DNA of 64,000 nucleotides, taken from Bathynomus jamesi (lineage: Eukaryota; Arthropoda; Malacostraca; Isopoda; Cirolanidae). The stretch spans positions 382,001 through 446,000 of the forward strand of contig JAJOZX010002352.1 of the NCBI GenBank assembly GCA_023014485.1. The letters run 5' to 3'. Below the pieces are notes generated by a model. That model searched no databases, had not been told where the DNA came from, and was given only the letters and a program-made list of their open reading frames with translations. The position numbers and the translations under genes were made by a program. Within the stretch, counting starts at the first letter, position 1. The number at the start of each line of letters is the position of its first letter. This document shows, one piece after another, positions 42,376 to 53,264 of the stretch.

Positions 42376-42881
42376 CAGGAGTCCCCAACCTTTTTGTGCC
42401 GAAGAGCACATTCAAGACTACCGGTAGTGCGGCGGGCACCATTTACTTTTTCAAGGCAAATTTATAGTTGGACTTAATAATGAACATAATACACAAAAAA
42501 AACATTTAATTCCTATGTAAAATAATGAACATAATAAACAAAAAAACATTTAATTCCTATGTAAAATAATGAACATAATACACAAAAAAAACAAGGATGG
42601 GCTACCTAAGAATCTTAGAAAAATTATGAAAACGATAACTTTATTTATTTATAAAGAAATAATTATTTTCAAATAAATGAGCATCTGTTTCTGTAATTAA
42701 CTACTAAAATTTAATAAAATGTTAAGTATGTTACATATTTTAAATATTTAGTAACTAAATATTTAAAATATGTAACATACTTAACATTTTATTACAAATT
42801 TAAATAAAAACTTATCAATCGTAGTCAGTCAGTGGCGGGCACACGCAAAAGGGTCGGCGGGCACAGGGTTGGGGACCCCTG
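42376..42881. mobile_element. hAT-like MITE with perfect 8-base duplication
   Basis: GGTTATAT flanks both sides (42368-42375 and 42882-42889). The ends are CAGGAGTCCCCAACC and GGTTGGGGACCCCTG. Near the ends are GCGGCGGGCACC and GGTCGGCGGGCAC. Inside are two or three direct copies of an ATAATGAACATAATACACAA unit (42476-42590) and a long perfect hairpin near 42712-42793. Non-coding. Confidence 0.9.
42712..42793. repeat. perfect hairpin inside MITE
   Basis: TAATAAAATGTTAAGTATGT and ATTTTAAATATTTAG are followed at once by the inverse, with a loop of only a few bases (TAACT). Confidence 0.8.
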
Positions 42882-42889
42882 GGTTATAT

Positions 42890-43500
42890 TAATACTGAAA
42901 GCTGAAAAGCTGCAACTGATTGTTTTATGTTCGATTTTCTATAACAGTGTGTGTTGTAAGAAATCATTTAAAAACGGGAGGTAGAGCTTTTAAAATTTAA
43001 ATCTTGACCATTTTAAATTGAGAGAGAGAATAACTCCTAATTTTAAAAATGTTTTCACGTACGATTCTTTTCCTTCTGCCTGCGGCTACATGCATTCATT
43101 TTCAGGTATTTTGATGTCGAGTACGAGAAATACCAATGGTGTGCATTGTTATCTTATTTTTTTTAATTGAGTTATTTGGATTTTCTTATACTCCGTAAGT
43201 TGACATTTTTGAACAATGTAAATTATGTAATACACGATAATGTAATGCAACAGGACTAGCTGTGACGCTCTGTTGATGAATTCCGTAGTTTTTATTCTTC
43301 GATAATGCTTATTATAATTATTAATGTTGCGGACGAACTGAAATGCATTTATCATTTCAGTTGTGATTTGCTTGAAATGAAGATCTGTTTGTAATTTAGC
43401 CACGAGTCTGTAATTGAGCTTTTAAATGTCCATAAAACTTCTCTTGGCACGTAAGAATTCCGTTAAAAAACAAATGAAAATGAATCTTTGTTATTGTATT
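42890..43500. other. unassigned stretch
   Basis: AT-rich; no gene or repeat recognised. Confidence 0.5.
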
Positions 43501-43948
43501 AACAGAAATTACCATTTATATCACTTACATATTTTGAGTACGCGAATTTAGTAACACTTGTCAACATTTATGAACTTCCTCAGAAAAATTTGATGTAATT
43601 ATCATTATTTACTATATTAGTTTTAATTAATAATAAAAGAGTTCATCACTCAAGAACGTTTTAAGTTTGTCCGATAAAGTCAAATGAAAGTTGCATCCTA
43701 CTTCTGAGTAATGATGTGCCGTTCATGTATTGAATTTCATACCACTTTCTAGTTTAAATATAATTATTACCAAGAAACTACAAAAATTGGTAATGTATGA
43801 CGTATTAAAACTAATATAGCGAATAATAATAATAATAATTATACCAAATCTTTCTGAGGAAGTTCATAAATGTTGACAAATGTTAACTTAATTCATTATC
43901 TGTACCGAAAGTACATCAGTGATGTTATACGTAATTTCTGTTAATAAC
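43501..43948. mobile_element. foldback MITE
   Basis: Left AACAGAAATTAC and right GTAATTTCTGTT are inverse. Further in, TTGTCAACATTTATGAACTT with CCTCAGAAA pairs with its exact complement at 43850-43885. Non-coding. Confidence 0.75.
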
Positions 43949-44184
43949 ACTCTTGCTCCAAAAAAATTTTAATGTTTCAACTCATTTAACCATACCTTAG
44001 CTGTACGCTTAATACATTTAATTAGATACAATTATTATGGTTTTAATAGAGTCGCTTTATAAAAAAATGAAAAATACATCTTTGTAAAGCTGTTTCATAG
44101 AAATATATTCAATCTTTAAATTGAAACGGCAGATACACCACAAACATTCCATTCCATTCTCTCTTTCACCTCCCCCCCCCCTCA

Positions 44185-44720
44185 TGTTAATACATGTTAA
44201 CGTCTTCAAAGTTAATTTATCTTGTAAAATTCCTAATTTTACAGAAAATACTAAAATTGTAGGTAAAGCAATTACTTTCCTGGATAGAGATAAATTGCAA
44301 GGGGATCTTCATAATTTATTAGAGTGGTCTAATCTGTGGTAAGTGAAATTTAACGTACATAAAAATGTAAAAGTATATAGTTTATCGCAGTGATGAATTT
44401 AATTATACTATGGGAAATAGTGTGTTGTACGAAGCCTCGGAGGAAAAAGATTTAGCGAGTTATTGTTACTAAAGGTTTAAAAGTCTCAAAACAATGTTCG
44501 GATACGAACAGTAAAGATAATAGAGTATTTCTTTATTTCTCGTAATTAATTAAAATTATAAGTTTTAAAAGCCTTGAGTGGAGAGTTGTGAGGGGCTTTT
44601 CACCTATAAGATAGACGAAAGGTGGCATCGCCTTCCCGCGGGGGGGATCTTGGCGAGCACTTCGGAAAATATGTTTAAAAATAGATTAGATATGTATTTT
44701 GTAGCAGAAATTTAAAATTG
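44185..44720 (+). pseudogene. decayed CR1-like LINE fragment
   Basis: PNFTENTKIVGKAITFLDRD, then LQGDLHNLLEWSNLW. The aligned position of the catalytic FADDTK is FTENTK, so both Asp residues are lost. Downstream SEEKDL, VTKGLKVSKQCSD and a short C-terminal part follow in other frames. Confidence 0.65.
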
Positions 44721-45639
44721 GGATATTTACTTTAGTACAGAGAGTATATCGATGTGTCTTTTTGTATTGAATGTTATAGGAGGCGCTGGTCGGATCTGGT
44801 TGCAGAGCACTGGGATTTCTCAGATCATAACCCATTAGTGCTTAGTAGAGACTGGAAACTTGATGGGGAACATTGGGGAGTCAAAACCTCGGAATTAGAC
44901 GTATTCAATTTCAGGGATGCTACTTGGGGGATATGGTGTATAGGATTGTTAGTACTTTTAAGGAAAATCGTAGTACTGTATATTGAACTTGTTAATCAAA
45001 GCATAATTTCAAAATTTTGAACCCCCCCCCCCCCCCCCCACCACATAATGTACAATGTTTGAAAAATTGTTAAAGTAGGGTGTGCTGCTGACCAGCTGGA
45101 GAAACCTCTAGTTCAATGCTCCCCTATTTAAGTAATTCCGGTGCGAAGGGTGAGTTAGAATGGTGGCCTTTGACATTCATCGAAGAAATGATGTGTCACT
45201 GACACAATGATTTCTTTTATGTTTTAAATAAATAAAGAAATAAGTCTTAAAAAATACATGATGTAGATAACATCAAGTCTAGTGTTTCACGCTATCCTTT
45301 ATTTTCTACTGTCCATGAATGCGTAATTGGGTATACGAAATAAGTGGTGTGAATGAAATCTGAAGCTGTCGTTTTCATCATTCTTTTCCTTTTTCCTCAC
45401 AACTCATTTTTTCACAACTATTTTCTGTCACCAGTGCTGGCGGAGTAGGGGGGGAGAGAGCCTTATCTGTTCTATATTTTACTGCTACTTCTATTTCTGT
45501 GTGAAAACTTTACACGTTTATAAGTGTATGATGCGAGAGTTTTCAGTAATCTTTATATTCATTAGTTGTTCTCTCTTTTTTTCTACTTTTTTCGCTGATC
45601 TAGAGTGTATTTTAGGGTATTTGTTAGTTACAACACACA
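44721..45639. other. unassigned stretch
   Basis: An 88-codon open frame at 44754-45020 (+) has no recognised motif. A poly-C run follows at 45021-45040. Confidence 0.4.
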
Positions 45640-45740
45640 CACACGCCGGCCCAACTCCACCCGATGCTAGCAGCTGGGAGCGGACTCAGTCTCACCGCCC
45701 AGAGCCCGACACCGTAACCACTAAGCTCCTGGCGCTAATA
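45640..45740 (-). repeat. tRNA-like SINE fragment
   Basis: On the minus strand GCGCCAGGAGCTTAGTGGTT resembles an A box, and a degraded B box (GAGACTGAGTCC) follows. It is bounded by (ATA)n and CA repeats. Confidence 0.5.
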
Positions 45741-46397
45741 ATAATAATAATGATAATAATTATTAATGATGATGGGAATAAGCCGGTTTGGAGAAATTCA
45801 GGGACCAGTCATAGTGGCAAAATTTCCACCAAGTTTCACGAAGATCCGATGAAAAGCAAAGGCTGTAATAATAATAATAACAATAGGAGACTCGTCAAAT
45901 TATTTAACGAAACGCTAATCCTTCGATAAGAGCACGTTATAAATTTACATACGGGATCAAGCAAATCTCGCATTTCATCATCATTTTAACCGACGATTAA
46001 ATAATTTTCGTCTCCTTACTCGTTTGGAGCGTTCAGATAAAATAAAATTGTAAATAAAAAGAGTTTAACGCGCTCTTCGCATGATGAGGTGTCATTCTTA
46101 ACGCCATCTGTATTGGGTTAATGTAGAGGAAAAGCACCTGCTCTCAGTCGTAAAATCATGGTTTTTATGGAGAAACTTTAAGTCCGCTTCAGTTTTTATT
46201 GTTTTTTTTTTTGTTTTTTCACGTTTTTTCTGAAATGTTTTTAAGGTTTTGTGTTTCAGTGAGAGTGGGAACTGAATGCGGTCATAATATTCATAGGTGG
46301 CCATTCATAGTCGTCAGTCATAAAAGTTTCTGTTCAACGCCACTAAAATGAGAATAAAAAAGAAACTACAGAAACGATAATCAGGCGAATAATAATA

Positions 46398-46433
<36 letters not shown>

Positions 46434-46635
46434 TTATTATTTATTATTAATAATAATATAGGAGAACTTGGCTCTATAAACAATTTAAAGATTTACAGGT
46501 CGTTAAACGAAAAAATTTGGGGTATAGGGGAAAAATGTGGGATCTCGACTCCAGAAATTGGCTTTCGGGAGGATATTAGCACCACTGCACATTATTTTAT
46601 GAAAAGGTCATATATATAATATATATATATATCCT
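45741..46635. other. unassigned stretch with (ATA/ATT)n tracts
   Basis: Trinucleotide tracts at about 45738-45765, 45870-45885 and 46388-46460. No gene seen. Confidence 0.6.
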
Positions 46636-46636
46636 A

Positions 46637-47411
46637 CAGGGTGTCCCATAAGTCCGGCATCATAGGAGAAATTAATATTTTTCTATTTCTACAAACCATA
46701 ATTCATATTTTTCTTATGCTCGGGATGCCAATTTCCCGTCCATCATTCTTTTCAGTGACGAGGCTGTTTTTTATGGAAATGGTGAGGTAAATCGACACAA
46801 CACCCGCTACTGGTCTCAAAACAACCCTCACTGGTATACCTCTTCAAAGGAACAAGGTGCATCTCGGGTGATGGTATGGTGTGGCATTTGGAAGGATCGC
46901 ATCATAGGCCCCCTCTTTTTCGATGAACATGTCACTGGAGGCACCTACCTACGTATACTCAAGGAAGAAGCATTTCCCAGTGTCTTGAACGAAGAAGGAA
47001 ATTTCCCAACATGGTTCCAGTAAGACGGCGCTCCTGCGCATTACAGCACCCAAGTAAGGGAATACCTGTACCAACAATTCCCTGGTCATTGGATAGGACG
47101 TCGAGGGCCTGTGGAATGGCCAGCTAGAAGCCCGGATCTCACGCCACTAGATTTTTATCTCTGGGGCCACTTGAAAGCGCTGTATACGCAGAGAAATTAG
47201 GATGTTGAACATTTGCGGCAGCGCATTATTGGGGCATGTAACACCATTACTCCTGACATCATTCACCGTGTGCTTGCTGACTGGGTATCACGTCTGAATT
47301 TGTGTATTGAAAACAATGGTCGACATATTGAGCACGTTCTGTAAATAAAAGCTTTTGTTTTGCTTTTTTTTAATTATTTTTCCTATGATGCCGGACTTAT
47401 GGGACACCCTG
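46637..47411 (+). mobile_element. mariner-like element, 5'-deleted
   Basis: Inverted ends CAGGGTGTCCCATAAGTCCG / CGGACTTATGGGACACCCTG are bordered by TA on both sides. The left end runs directly into mid-transposase sequence, so the HTH region is gone. Confidence 0.9.
46724..47344 (+). pseudogene. mariner-like DDD transposase, N-terminally deleted
   Basis: One frame reads DANFPSIILFSDEAVFYGNG (first Asp), VNRHNTRYWSQNNPHWY, SRVMVWCGIWKDRIIGPLFF, TWFQ-stop-DGAPAHYSTQV (second Asp), then GRRGPVEWPARSPDLTPLDF with YLWGHLKALY (third Asp). It ends GRHIEHVL at the stop at 47342-47344. Only two in-frame stops interrupt 207 codons (before DGAPAHY, and after TQRN). All three catalytic Asp motifs survive. 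The DNA-binding N terminus is missing, so it could not act even without the stops. Confidence 0.9.
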
Positions 47412-49157
47412 TATATATATATAATTCGCGAACTTTTCTAATGTTCTAATGGCGTTCCCATCCTATTGAGATTTATTTTCGCACCCTCCCCCCTCTCCGA
47501 AACTTAATATTATCATCTGATTATGCACACATGAGAAGTGTTTAATTACTAAAGAAGTTGTTAAAATCATATTATAATTTCAATTATTATACAGAGATTA
47601 AACATGCATTTGATAGTAATTGCAATTAACAAAAATCCGTTTTGAAAGCATAAAGGAGATGTTAATTGGATGTAATTTAAAAAAGATTTTCGCACGTTAT
47701 TTTACTGTACCACAAAAAAAAAAAATCCTTATTGTCCAAAAGTAATCATTACAAATATTTTTAAAATTTCTTATAGTTAAAATATGTTTATTAAAGGGCT
47801 CATTTACGGCACAAAGAAAATCACTGCAGAGATATTATTAAAATATTATATTTGAGAAAGAAAAACGAAAAATAAATAAATGTGCATTGCAACGAGCAGT
47901 GCCAGATGCAAAGCTGCTTTGGTATGCGGAGTTGGGTCACTCACTGCGATAGGCAAGCCACAGTATGAATAAGATAAAATAAAAATGATTAAAAAAGACA
48001 TTTTTTTTAAAATATTTTGCTGATTAGAAATTCTAGTGTTGATACCCTTGCTATCGAGTCTTCGCCCCCCCCCCCCCCCCCCCAGTTTGCGCACCACTCT
48101 GTTAGGGCGCAAGTGTAATTCACACACACACACACGTTTGTCTACCTAACAAAACCGAACACTTCCCGTTGTGGATGATGACATTTAACCTAATTAACCT
48201 AACCTAACCTTCATTATATCCCTATTTTTATGATATTTAATAATTTCAATTAAAAAAGTGAAAGTTGTTAAGACGCAAACTTACATGGGATAGACTGGAA
48301 ACCACCTTATTTAAAAGAGCTGTTCATTGGCTGTTTTTTACGCAATGCCAGACTTTGACAGACCGACAGACCTTTCCGACACGTCACTTTTCTACCAACT
48401 GCCCAAGAAAAGTAAATGTATCGATACGGTGATGTCATTCTCGACATACTACGAACCTTTAAAATTTTAGCAGAGACAACAATGTAATGTTTCACATGTT
48501 GAAAATACTGATCACACCAAAACTGGAATATTGTTCAGTCTTAACATCTTAACTTTAGTTGTTTTTAAAGCAAAATTTTGGAATGACGTCACTATCGACA
48601 CGTTTACTTTTTCTTGAACAGTTTGGTAGAAAAAGTTGCAGGAAAGGTTTGTAGGTCTGCAAAAGTCCGGACGCAGTCTGAAATCCTACAGTTGAGGTTT
48701 CAATAGCAAGTCTACCCATAGTCTACGTCTATGACTGCGATATGTCGCTGTACGCCTACGTGTCATGATGGGCTCTGTATGTATCGTAAAGGTTAGCGTC
48801 GTTTAATAAGGTAGCAAGGAACACGCACACCCACAACCAATAAACCGTAGTTTTGTAACTCAATAACTTATCAAAAGAATAAATATATTTTAAAAAACAC
48901 TTTTGATTTTTATATTTCGATGAATAAATTAAAATTCTACCCACGCAGTGTTGAACATTTCCAAATAAATCTATTTTAGTATGAAATATACGATATATAT
49001 ATATATATATGAAATACTATTGCTCTACTTGTTTGTTTTCTGTTTTCAGTAATATATTCATACCAAATGTTAATAATATTCGGTGTTTTGTTGATATTAT
49101 AATGTAGCAGAGAGATATATTAAGTTGGAGTTTTAATATATTGTTAAGACTGTTTTG

Positions 49158-49200
<43 letters not shown>
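47412..49200. other. mostly unassigned stretch
   Basis: Poly-C at 48065-48083 next to CAGTTTGCGCACCACTCTG, which resembles a hAT-type terminus, but I find no partner. (TA)n tracts at 48990-49010 and 49158-49200. No gene seen. Confidence 0.5.
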
Positions 49201-49203
<3 letters not shown>

Positions 49204-49235
49204 CAAAGAACCACAGGGAAAAGGAAAGAAACACG

Positions 49236-49278
49236 AAGTCCGAGCGCTTTCGTGATATATTCACATCCTCAGGGACAA
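49236..49278 (-). ncRNA. hammerhead-like ribozyme motif
   Basis: Minus strand: GTCC, CTGAGGA (49272-49266), spacer, GTGA-ATATA-TCAC helix II, GAAA, AGCGCT, C, GGAC. GTCC and GGAC can form helix I. The self-complementary AGCGCT gives a very short helix III that could pair between two molecules. Confidence 0.6.
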
Positions 49279-49794
49279 GAGAGAAATAGACAGAATTTGC
49301 AAAATAAATGAGTTAAATCACAAGCATAAAAATTCCCCAATAGGCAACTCAAACTAAAAACAATAAAAACAGTCTAAAACTTCCCCAATAGATAACTTAA
49401 TCTAAAGGCTACTAAATTATCAAATACATAAAAACAGTATAAAAAATTATACAATTAAAATGTACACACAAAATGATAACAGTTATTAGAAATAATATTT
49501 ATTTAATTAAAACAGGCAATTAAGTGGCAAGAATGCAGTAGCCTAGGGAAACAAAGGACATGGCACAATCATCAGCACGTGCTATTTCCAAAATATTCCG
49601 TTACCTATTGGGGAAGCGAAAATCCCCAATAGGCAACTCAATCTAAAAACGATCTAAAACTTCCCCAATAAAGTCTAAAGTCTACTAAAATATCGAGTAC
49701 ATAAAAACTCTATAAAAGAATTAATACAATTAAAATGTACACATAAAAATGATGATAATTATTAAAATAATATTTATTTAATTAAAACAAACAA

Positions 49795-50446
49795 TTAAGT
49801 GGCACGAATGCGGTCAGAATATTCCACAACTTTTCTGACAATGTTTGACTCTAATTTGTAAAGCCCAGGGCTAATATTAAGAACAAAATCAACATTATTC
49901 TTGATCACACTCGATTCAATTGTATTTCTACTAACAATAGATTTACTAAAACTTAATTTGGAGGCATTTTTCCAGTCAGTGGTATGATTAGTATCTCTTA
50001 CGTGAATGAAAATGACGTTAGATTCCTGGCCGGTTCTTATACTGTATTTATGCTGCTTAATACGTAATTCTAATGTCTTGCCAGTTTGACCAATGTAAAA
50101 TTTGTTACATATTGTGCAAGGAATTTTATATATACAACCCTGTTCACTTAAAGGGGAGTTTTTAATCAATGAATTCTTAATTACATCTAAATTTCTGAAC
50201 GCGATATTTACGTTAAAAGCCCTCAGCAATTTCGGCAGATCAAGGAAATTTTCTTTAAATGATAATGTTAAGACGTTTTTTGTGGTATAAGGAGTCTTGT
50301 CTTTTACTTCTTAGAAGGTTTTCTTTGCCATTTTTAAAGATTTATCTATGCAGTTCTTTGGATATTTCAAATCAAACGCAATTTTGTATATTTTATTAAT
50401 TTCATCATCAATGAACTCTGAGCTACAAATTCGTAAACATCTTAGG
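49795..50446 (-). pseudogene. Penelope-like ORF C-terminal part with GIY-YIG nuclease
   Basis: The reading begins CSSEFIDDEINKIYKIAFDL, the RT-to-nuclease linker. A stop falls after KMAKKTF, then comes an open run with PKLLRAFNVNIAFRN, GCIYKIPCTICNKFYIGQTG (the GIY-YIG core with its CxxC insertion) and KTLELRIKQHKYSIRTG (conserved Arg and His). It ends DRIRAT near 49795. Penelope proteins join a telomerase-like RT to this endonuclease. The RT is missing here, lost at the head-to-head junction. Confidence 0.85.
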
Positions 50447-50762
50447 AACCGGCCAGGAATCTAACGCCATTTTCATTCACGTAAGAGATACTAATCATCC
50501 CATTGACTGGAAAGATGCCTCCAAATTAAGTTTTAGTAAATCTGTTGTTAGTAGAATTATAATTGAATCGAGTGTGATCAAGAATAATGAAAATGAAATG
50601 AAAATGAAAAGGTTTATTGGCAGACTATAGTCCATATGACAAATATTATTAATACAATAATGTTGATTTTGTTCTTAATATTAGCCCTGGGCTTTTACAA
50701 ATTGGACTCCTACATTGTCAGAAAAGTTGTGGAATATTCTGACTGCATTCTTGCCACTTAAT
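50447..50762 (+). pseudogene. second Penelope GIY-YIG 3' end, inverted
   Basis: The plus-strand copy of the last 90 or so codons: FIHVRDTNHPIDWKDASKLS, FSKSVVSRIIIESSVIKN, then VDFVLNISPG and a frame change. A short insert at about 50591-50663 splits it, with AATAATG on both sides. Confidence 0.75.
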
Positions 50763-50991
50763 TGTTTGTTTTATTATTTTAATAATTGTCATCATTTTTG
50801 TGTACATTTTAATTGTATAATTTCTTTTATATAGTTTTTATGTATTTGATAATTTAGTAGCCTTTAGATTAAGTTATCTATTGGGGAAGTTTTAGATTGT
50901 TTTTGTTGTTTTTAGATTGAGTTGCCTATTGGAGAATTTTTACGCTTGTGTATTTAACGCGTTTATTTTGCAAATTCTGTCTATTTCTCTC

Positions 50992-51032
50992 TCGTCCCTG
51001 AAGATATGAATATATCACGAAAGCGCTCGGAC
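50992..51032 (+). ncRNA. hammerhead-like ribozyme motif
   Basis: GTCC, CTGAAGA (50998-51004), helix II around TATCAC, GAAA, AGCGCT, C, GGAC. Inverted partner of the motif at 49236; helix II is altered in this copy. Confidence 0.5.
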
Positions 51033-51099
51033 TTCGTGTTTCCTTTTCCTTTTCCCTGTGGTTTCTTGCTTATATATATTATACCTTACCTTACCTTAC

Positions 51100-51708
51100 A
51101 ACCTTACAAAGGTTCCGCGCGATGATTTCTCATTTCGCGAAGGTCAAGCTTGTCGCCCCCTCCTCTCGAGCTGGCCTGGTGAAGTAGTGAGTTGGATTCT
51201 TGCGCTCTCCACCTCACATAGCCAGGTACGCCCGGCTCATCGGGGATTGTTCTGAGCCAGGCGTCTAGTCTTTTGAAGATTTCCACTGCAACTCCCTTCG
51301 TGTTTCTTAGGTCTTTGGGCAACTGATTAAACAGTTTTGGTCCTCTCACTACAAAACTATTTTCTTTCAGGGTTAAGGATGTTCCCTGTCTCGCCTTCAT
51401 TTTGGGAATACGACACAGTCTACCGCTTCTACTTTCCATCGTTGTTTGGGGAGTTATGGGATTCAGAGTAAGATTAGGGACTAGTTTCTCCATTATTTTC
51501 CAAGTGTAAATAATGGTGTATCTCTCTCTTCTCCTTTCCATTGAATATAGGTCTAGTTCTCGTAACCTTTCCCAGTAATTTAGTTCTTTGCACCCATTGA
51601 TCTTGGCTGTGAAGCTTTGGATCCCCTCCTGCTGTCTAATGTCTTCTTTTTATATGGGGAAGTTAGGACCGAGCAGTATCCTAATTTGGGTATGATCAGG
51701 GTTTTCAG

Positions 51709-51712
<4 letters not shown>
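51100..51712 (-). pseudogene. LINE ORF2 C-terminal end
   Basis: Minus strand: LKTLIIPKLGYC, QSFTAKINGCKELNYWERLR, YSMERRRERYTIIYTWKIME, then open to FKRLDAWLRTIPDEPGVPGY and a stop near 51104. These are the RT thumb and tail of a LINE unlike the CR1 copies here, with the RRRERY block seen in jockey/L2-like elements. The 3' end, AAGCTTGACCTTCGCGAAAT followed by GCGCGGAACC and (GTAAG)n, is shared with the SINE at 24735. Confidence 0.75.
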
Positions 51713-51745
<33 letters not shown>

Positions 51746-52415
51746 TTGTTTTATGATTCATAAATTTGGATTCTCCAATATTCGTTGAACAATTTCTGAT
51801 CCTTTTCAATTTGTGTTGCAGTTGTTTGTCTTGCAACAGGAAATTGTTTTTTTTTTACGGGTTTTCACTGTAAACTTATACCGTCATCAATAAATTGACA
51901 AATGTATCAGCAAATTGTTGTAAAATGCGAGCTAACTTGAATTGATAGCTTCTTCTAAGTCATAAATTTATCTGGACTTGCCGTATTTTGGAGCATCGTT
52001 CAGCATTTCCTTTCTACGTTAAGATCTCTCTCTTCGCCAAGGCATTTTTCTCGGTGAAGCTGCAATGGTTTTAGCGTAAATTCTCCTTCAGTACAGAGTA
52101 CAGACACTTTTACGACACGTAGAACGCTTACCCAATCTCTTTCAAAGTCTTTCTCTTGGTTGTATTTATGAGTACGGTGACTGTAAGGTCATCAACGTCG
52201 GACACTTTTGCAGTCCAACAGCTAAAATAAGGATACAAACGCGGATGCATTTTTCATACAAGCGGACATTCTGTATCCAAGCCATACACAATATTCAACC
52301 ATTCTTAATCGTCAAAAAACTTTCCAAATTTGAAAGTATTTTCAAAAAGTTCTTTCGCAATAGATTTCAAAATTTTAAAATCATTATATATATATATATG
52401 TACTGTATATATTAG
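51713..52415. other. unassigned stretch
   Basis: A TA/GT tract at 51709-51745, then AT-rich sequence with no recognised feature. Confidence 0.5.
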
Positions 52416-52929
52416 TGATGGGACGATTGTCATATTTCATACAATCGCTGTTGCGATTGCGATTGCGATAATTTGAAAATCGCGCGATTGCGATTGCGAT
52501 TGCGATGTTTTAGCTTTAGCCTCACATAACGCTCATTTATGCTTTAAATATACCTAAACGCGTTACCTACCATAGGGTTAGCTTGATTTTTTAACATTCC
52601 AATTTTACATAGAGCAAATAAAGAGGTGTACTTATTGTTATTATTAAACCAATTTTTTATTCTGTTTTCAACTAATTCGCAACCCGTTTTCATTTCTGTT
52701 TTTGACTTATTTATTATTTATTTATTATTCCGTATTGTTGTTGTTAGCTAAACTTTCCTTTAAGTACGCATGAAAGAGCAGCTTTCATAGCAACTTTTGT
52801 AGAGATTTAAATCTTTTGTTCACAATCGCAACAATCGCACTCATTAAATGCGATTGCAATTGCGATTGTAAAAATGTGCGATTGTATCGCGATTGCGATT
52901 GCGATTGCGATGCATCGTCCCATAATAAT
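52416..52929. mobile_element. hAT-like MITE with GCGATT repeats
   Basis: TAGTGATGGGACGATTG (left) and ATCGTCCCATAATA (right) are inverted ends. Many GCGATTGCGATT words cluster inside both ends. The interior is non-coding. Confidence 0.75.
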
Positions 52930-52946
52930 ATATATAATATATATCT

Positions 52947-53092
52947 ATATATGAAAAAGAAAAACCTCAGTATTTGTCATTTACCATTACTTATTCGGAC
53001 GGTAGTGGATTTAATTTTCCCAGAAGAGTTCTTTATTCCATGCACGGTTTGTGTGGTCATAAAATCTCTTAGGGACCATTCTAAGTTGTATC
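52947..53092 (-). repeat. MITE end, GGTCCCCTGAG family
   Basis: TTTTCCCAGAAGAGTTCTTT, CATGCACGGTTTGTGTGG and TAGGGACCATTCTAAGTTG match 9452-9575 in inverted orientation. Confidence 0.65.
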
Positions 53093-53096
53093 ACAT

Positions 53097-53149
<53 letters not shown>
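53097..53149. repeat. (TA)n microsatellite
   Basis: TA tract. Confidence 0.95.
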
Positions 53150-53152
<3 letters not shown>

Positions 53153-53228
53153 AGATCCCCCTCACCAGGGTTCAAATCCACTATCTCTTGAGTAGAAAGT
53201 GAGGGAAATAGCCACTACACTACGACGA
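53150..53228 (-). repeat. tRNA-derived SINE head
   Basis: On the minus strand: TCGTAGTGTAGTGGCTATTT (A box), TTCTACTCAAGAGATAG, GGATTTGAACCCTGG (B box). Related to the plus-strand head at 53404-53478. Confidence 0.7.
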
Positions 53229-53264
53229 TTTTTTTAGCATAATATTTCATTTATAGGACTCCAG

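Larger units (their letters stand above)
49201..51072. mobile_element. palindromic Penelope-like element
   Basis: The outer arms AAGCAAAGAACCACAGGGAA and its complement face each other, with the junction near 50446. Each arm carries the 3' end of a Penelope element: hammerhead-like motif, 3' UTR and GIY-YIG coding sequence. The left arm is on the minus strand, the right on the plus. The left arm's UTR contains an internal direct repeat (about 49330-49535 and 49618-49805). Confidence 0.8.

Noticed and set aside
48065..48105. A hAT terminus at CAGTTTGCGCACCACTCTG
   Set aside because: Suggestive on its own, but no matching inverted end or target duplication was found nearby.
49330..49805. CRISPR-like direct repeats
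   Set aside because: Only two long imperfect repeats, in a eukaryotic retroelement UTR; no spacer pattern.
51058..51255. A plus-strand open frame over the LINE tail
   Set aside because: Antisense to the LINE C terminus at 51104-51541, which has clear RT-tail motifs.
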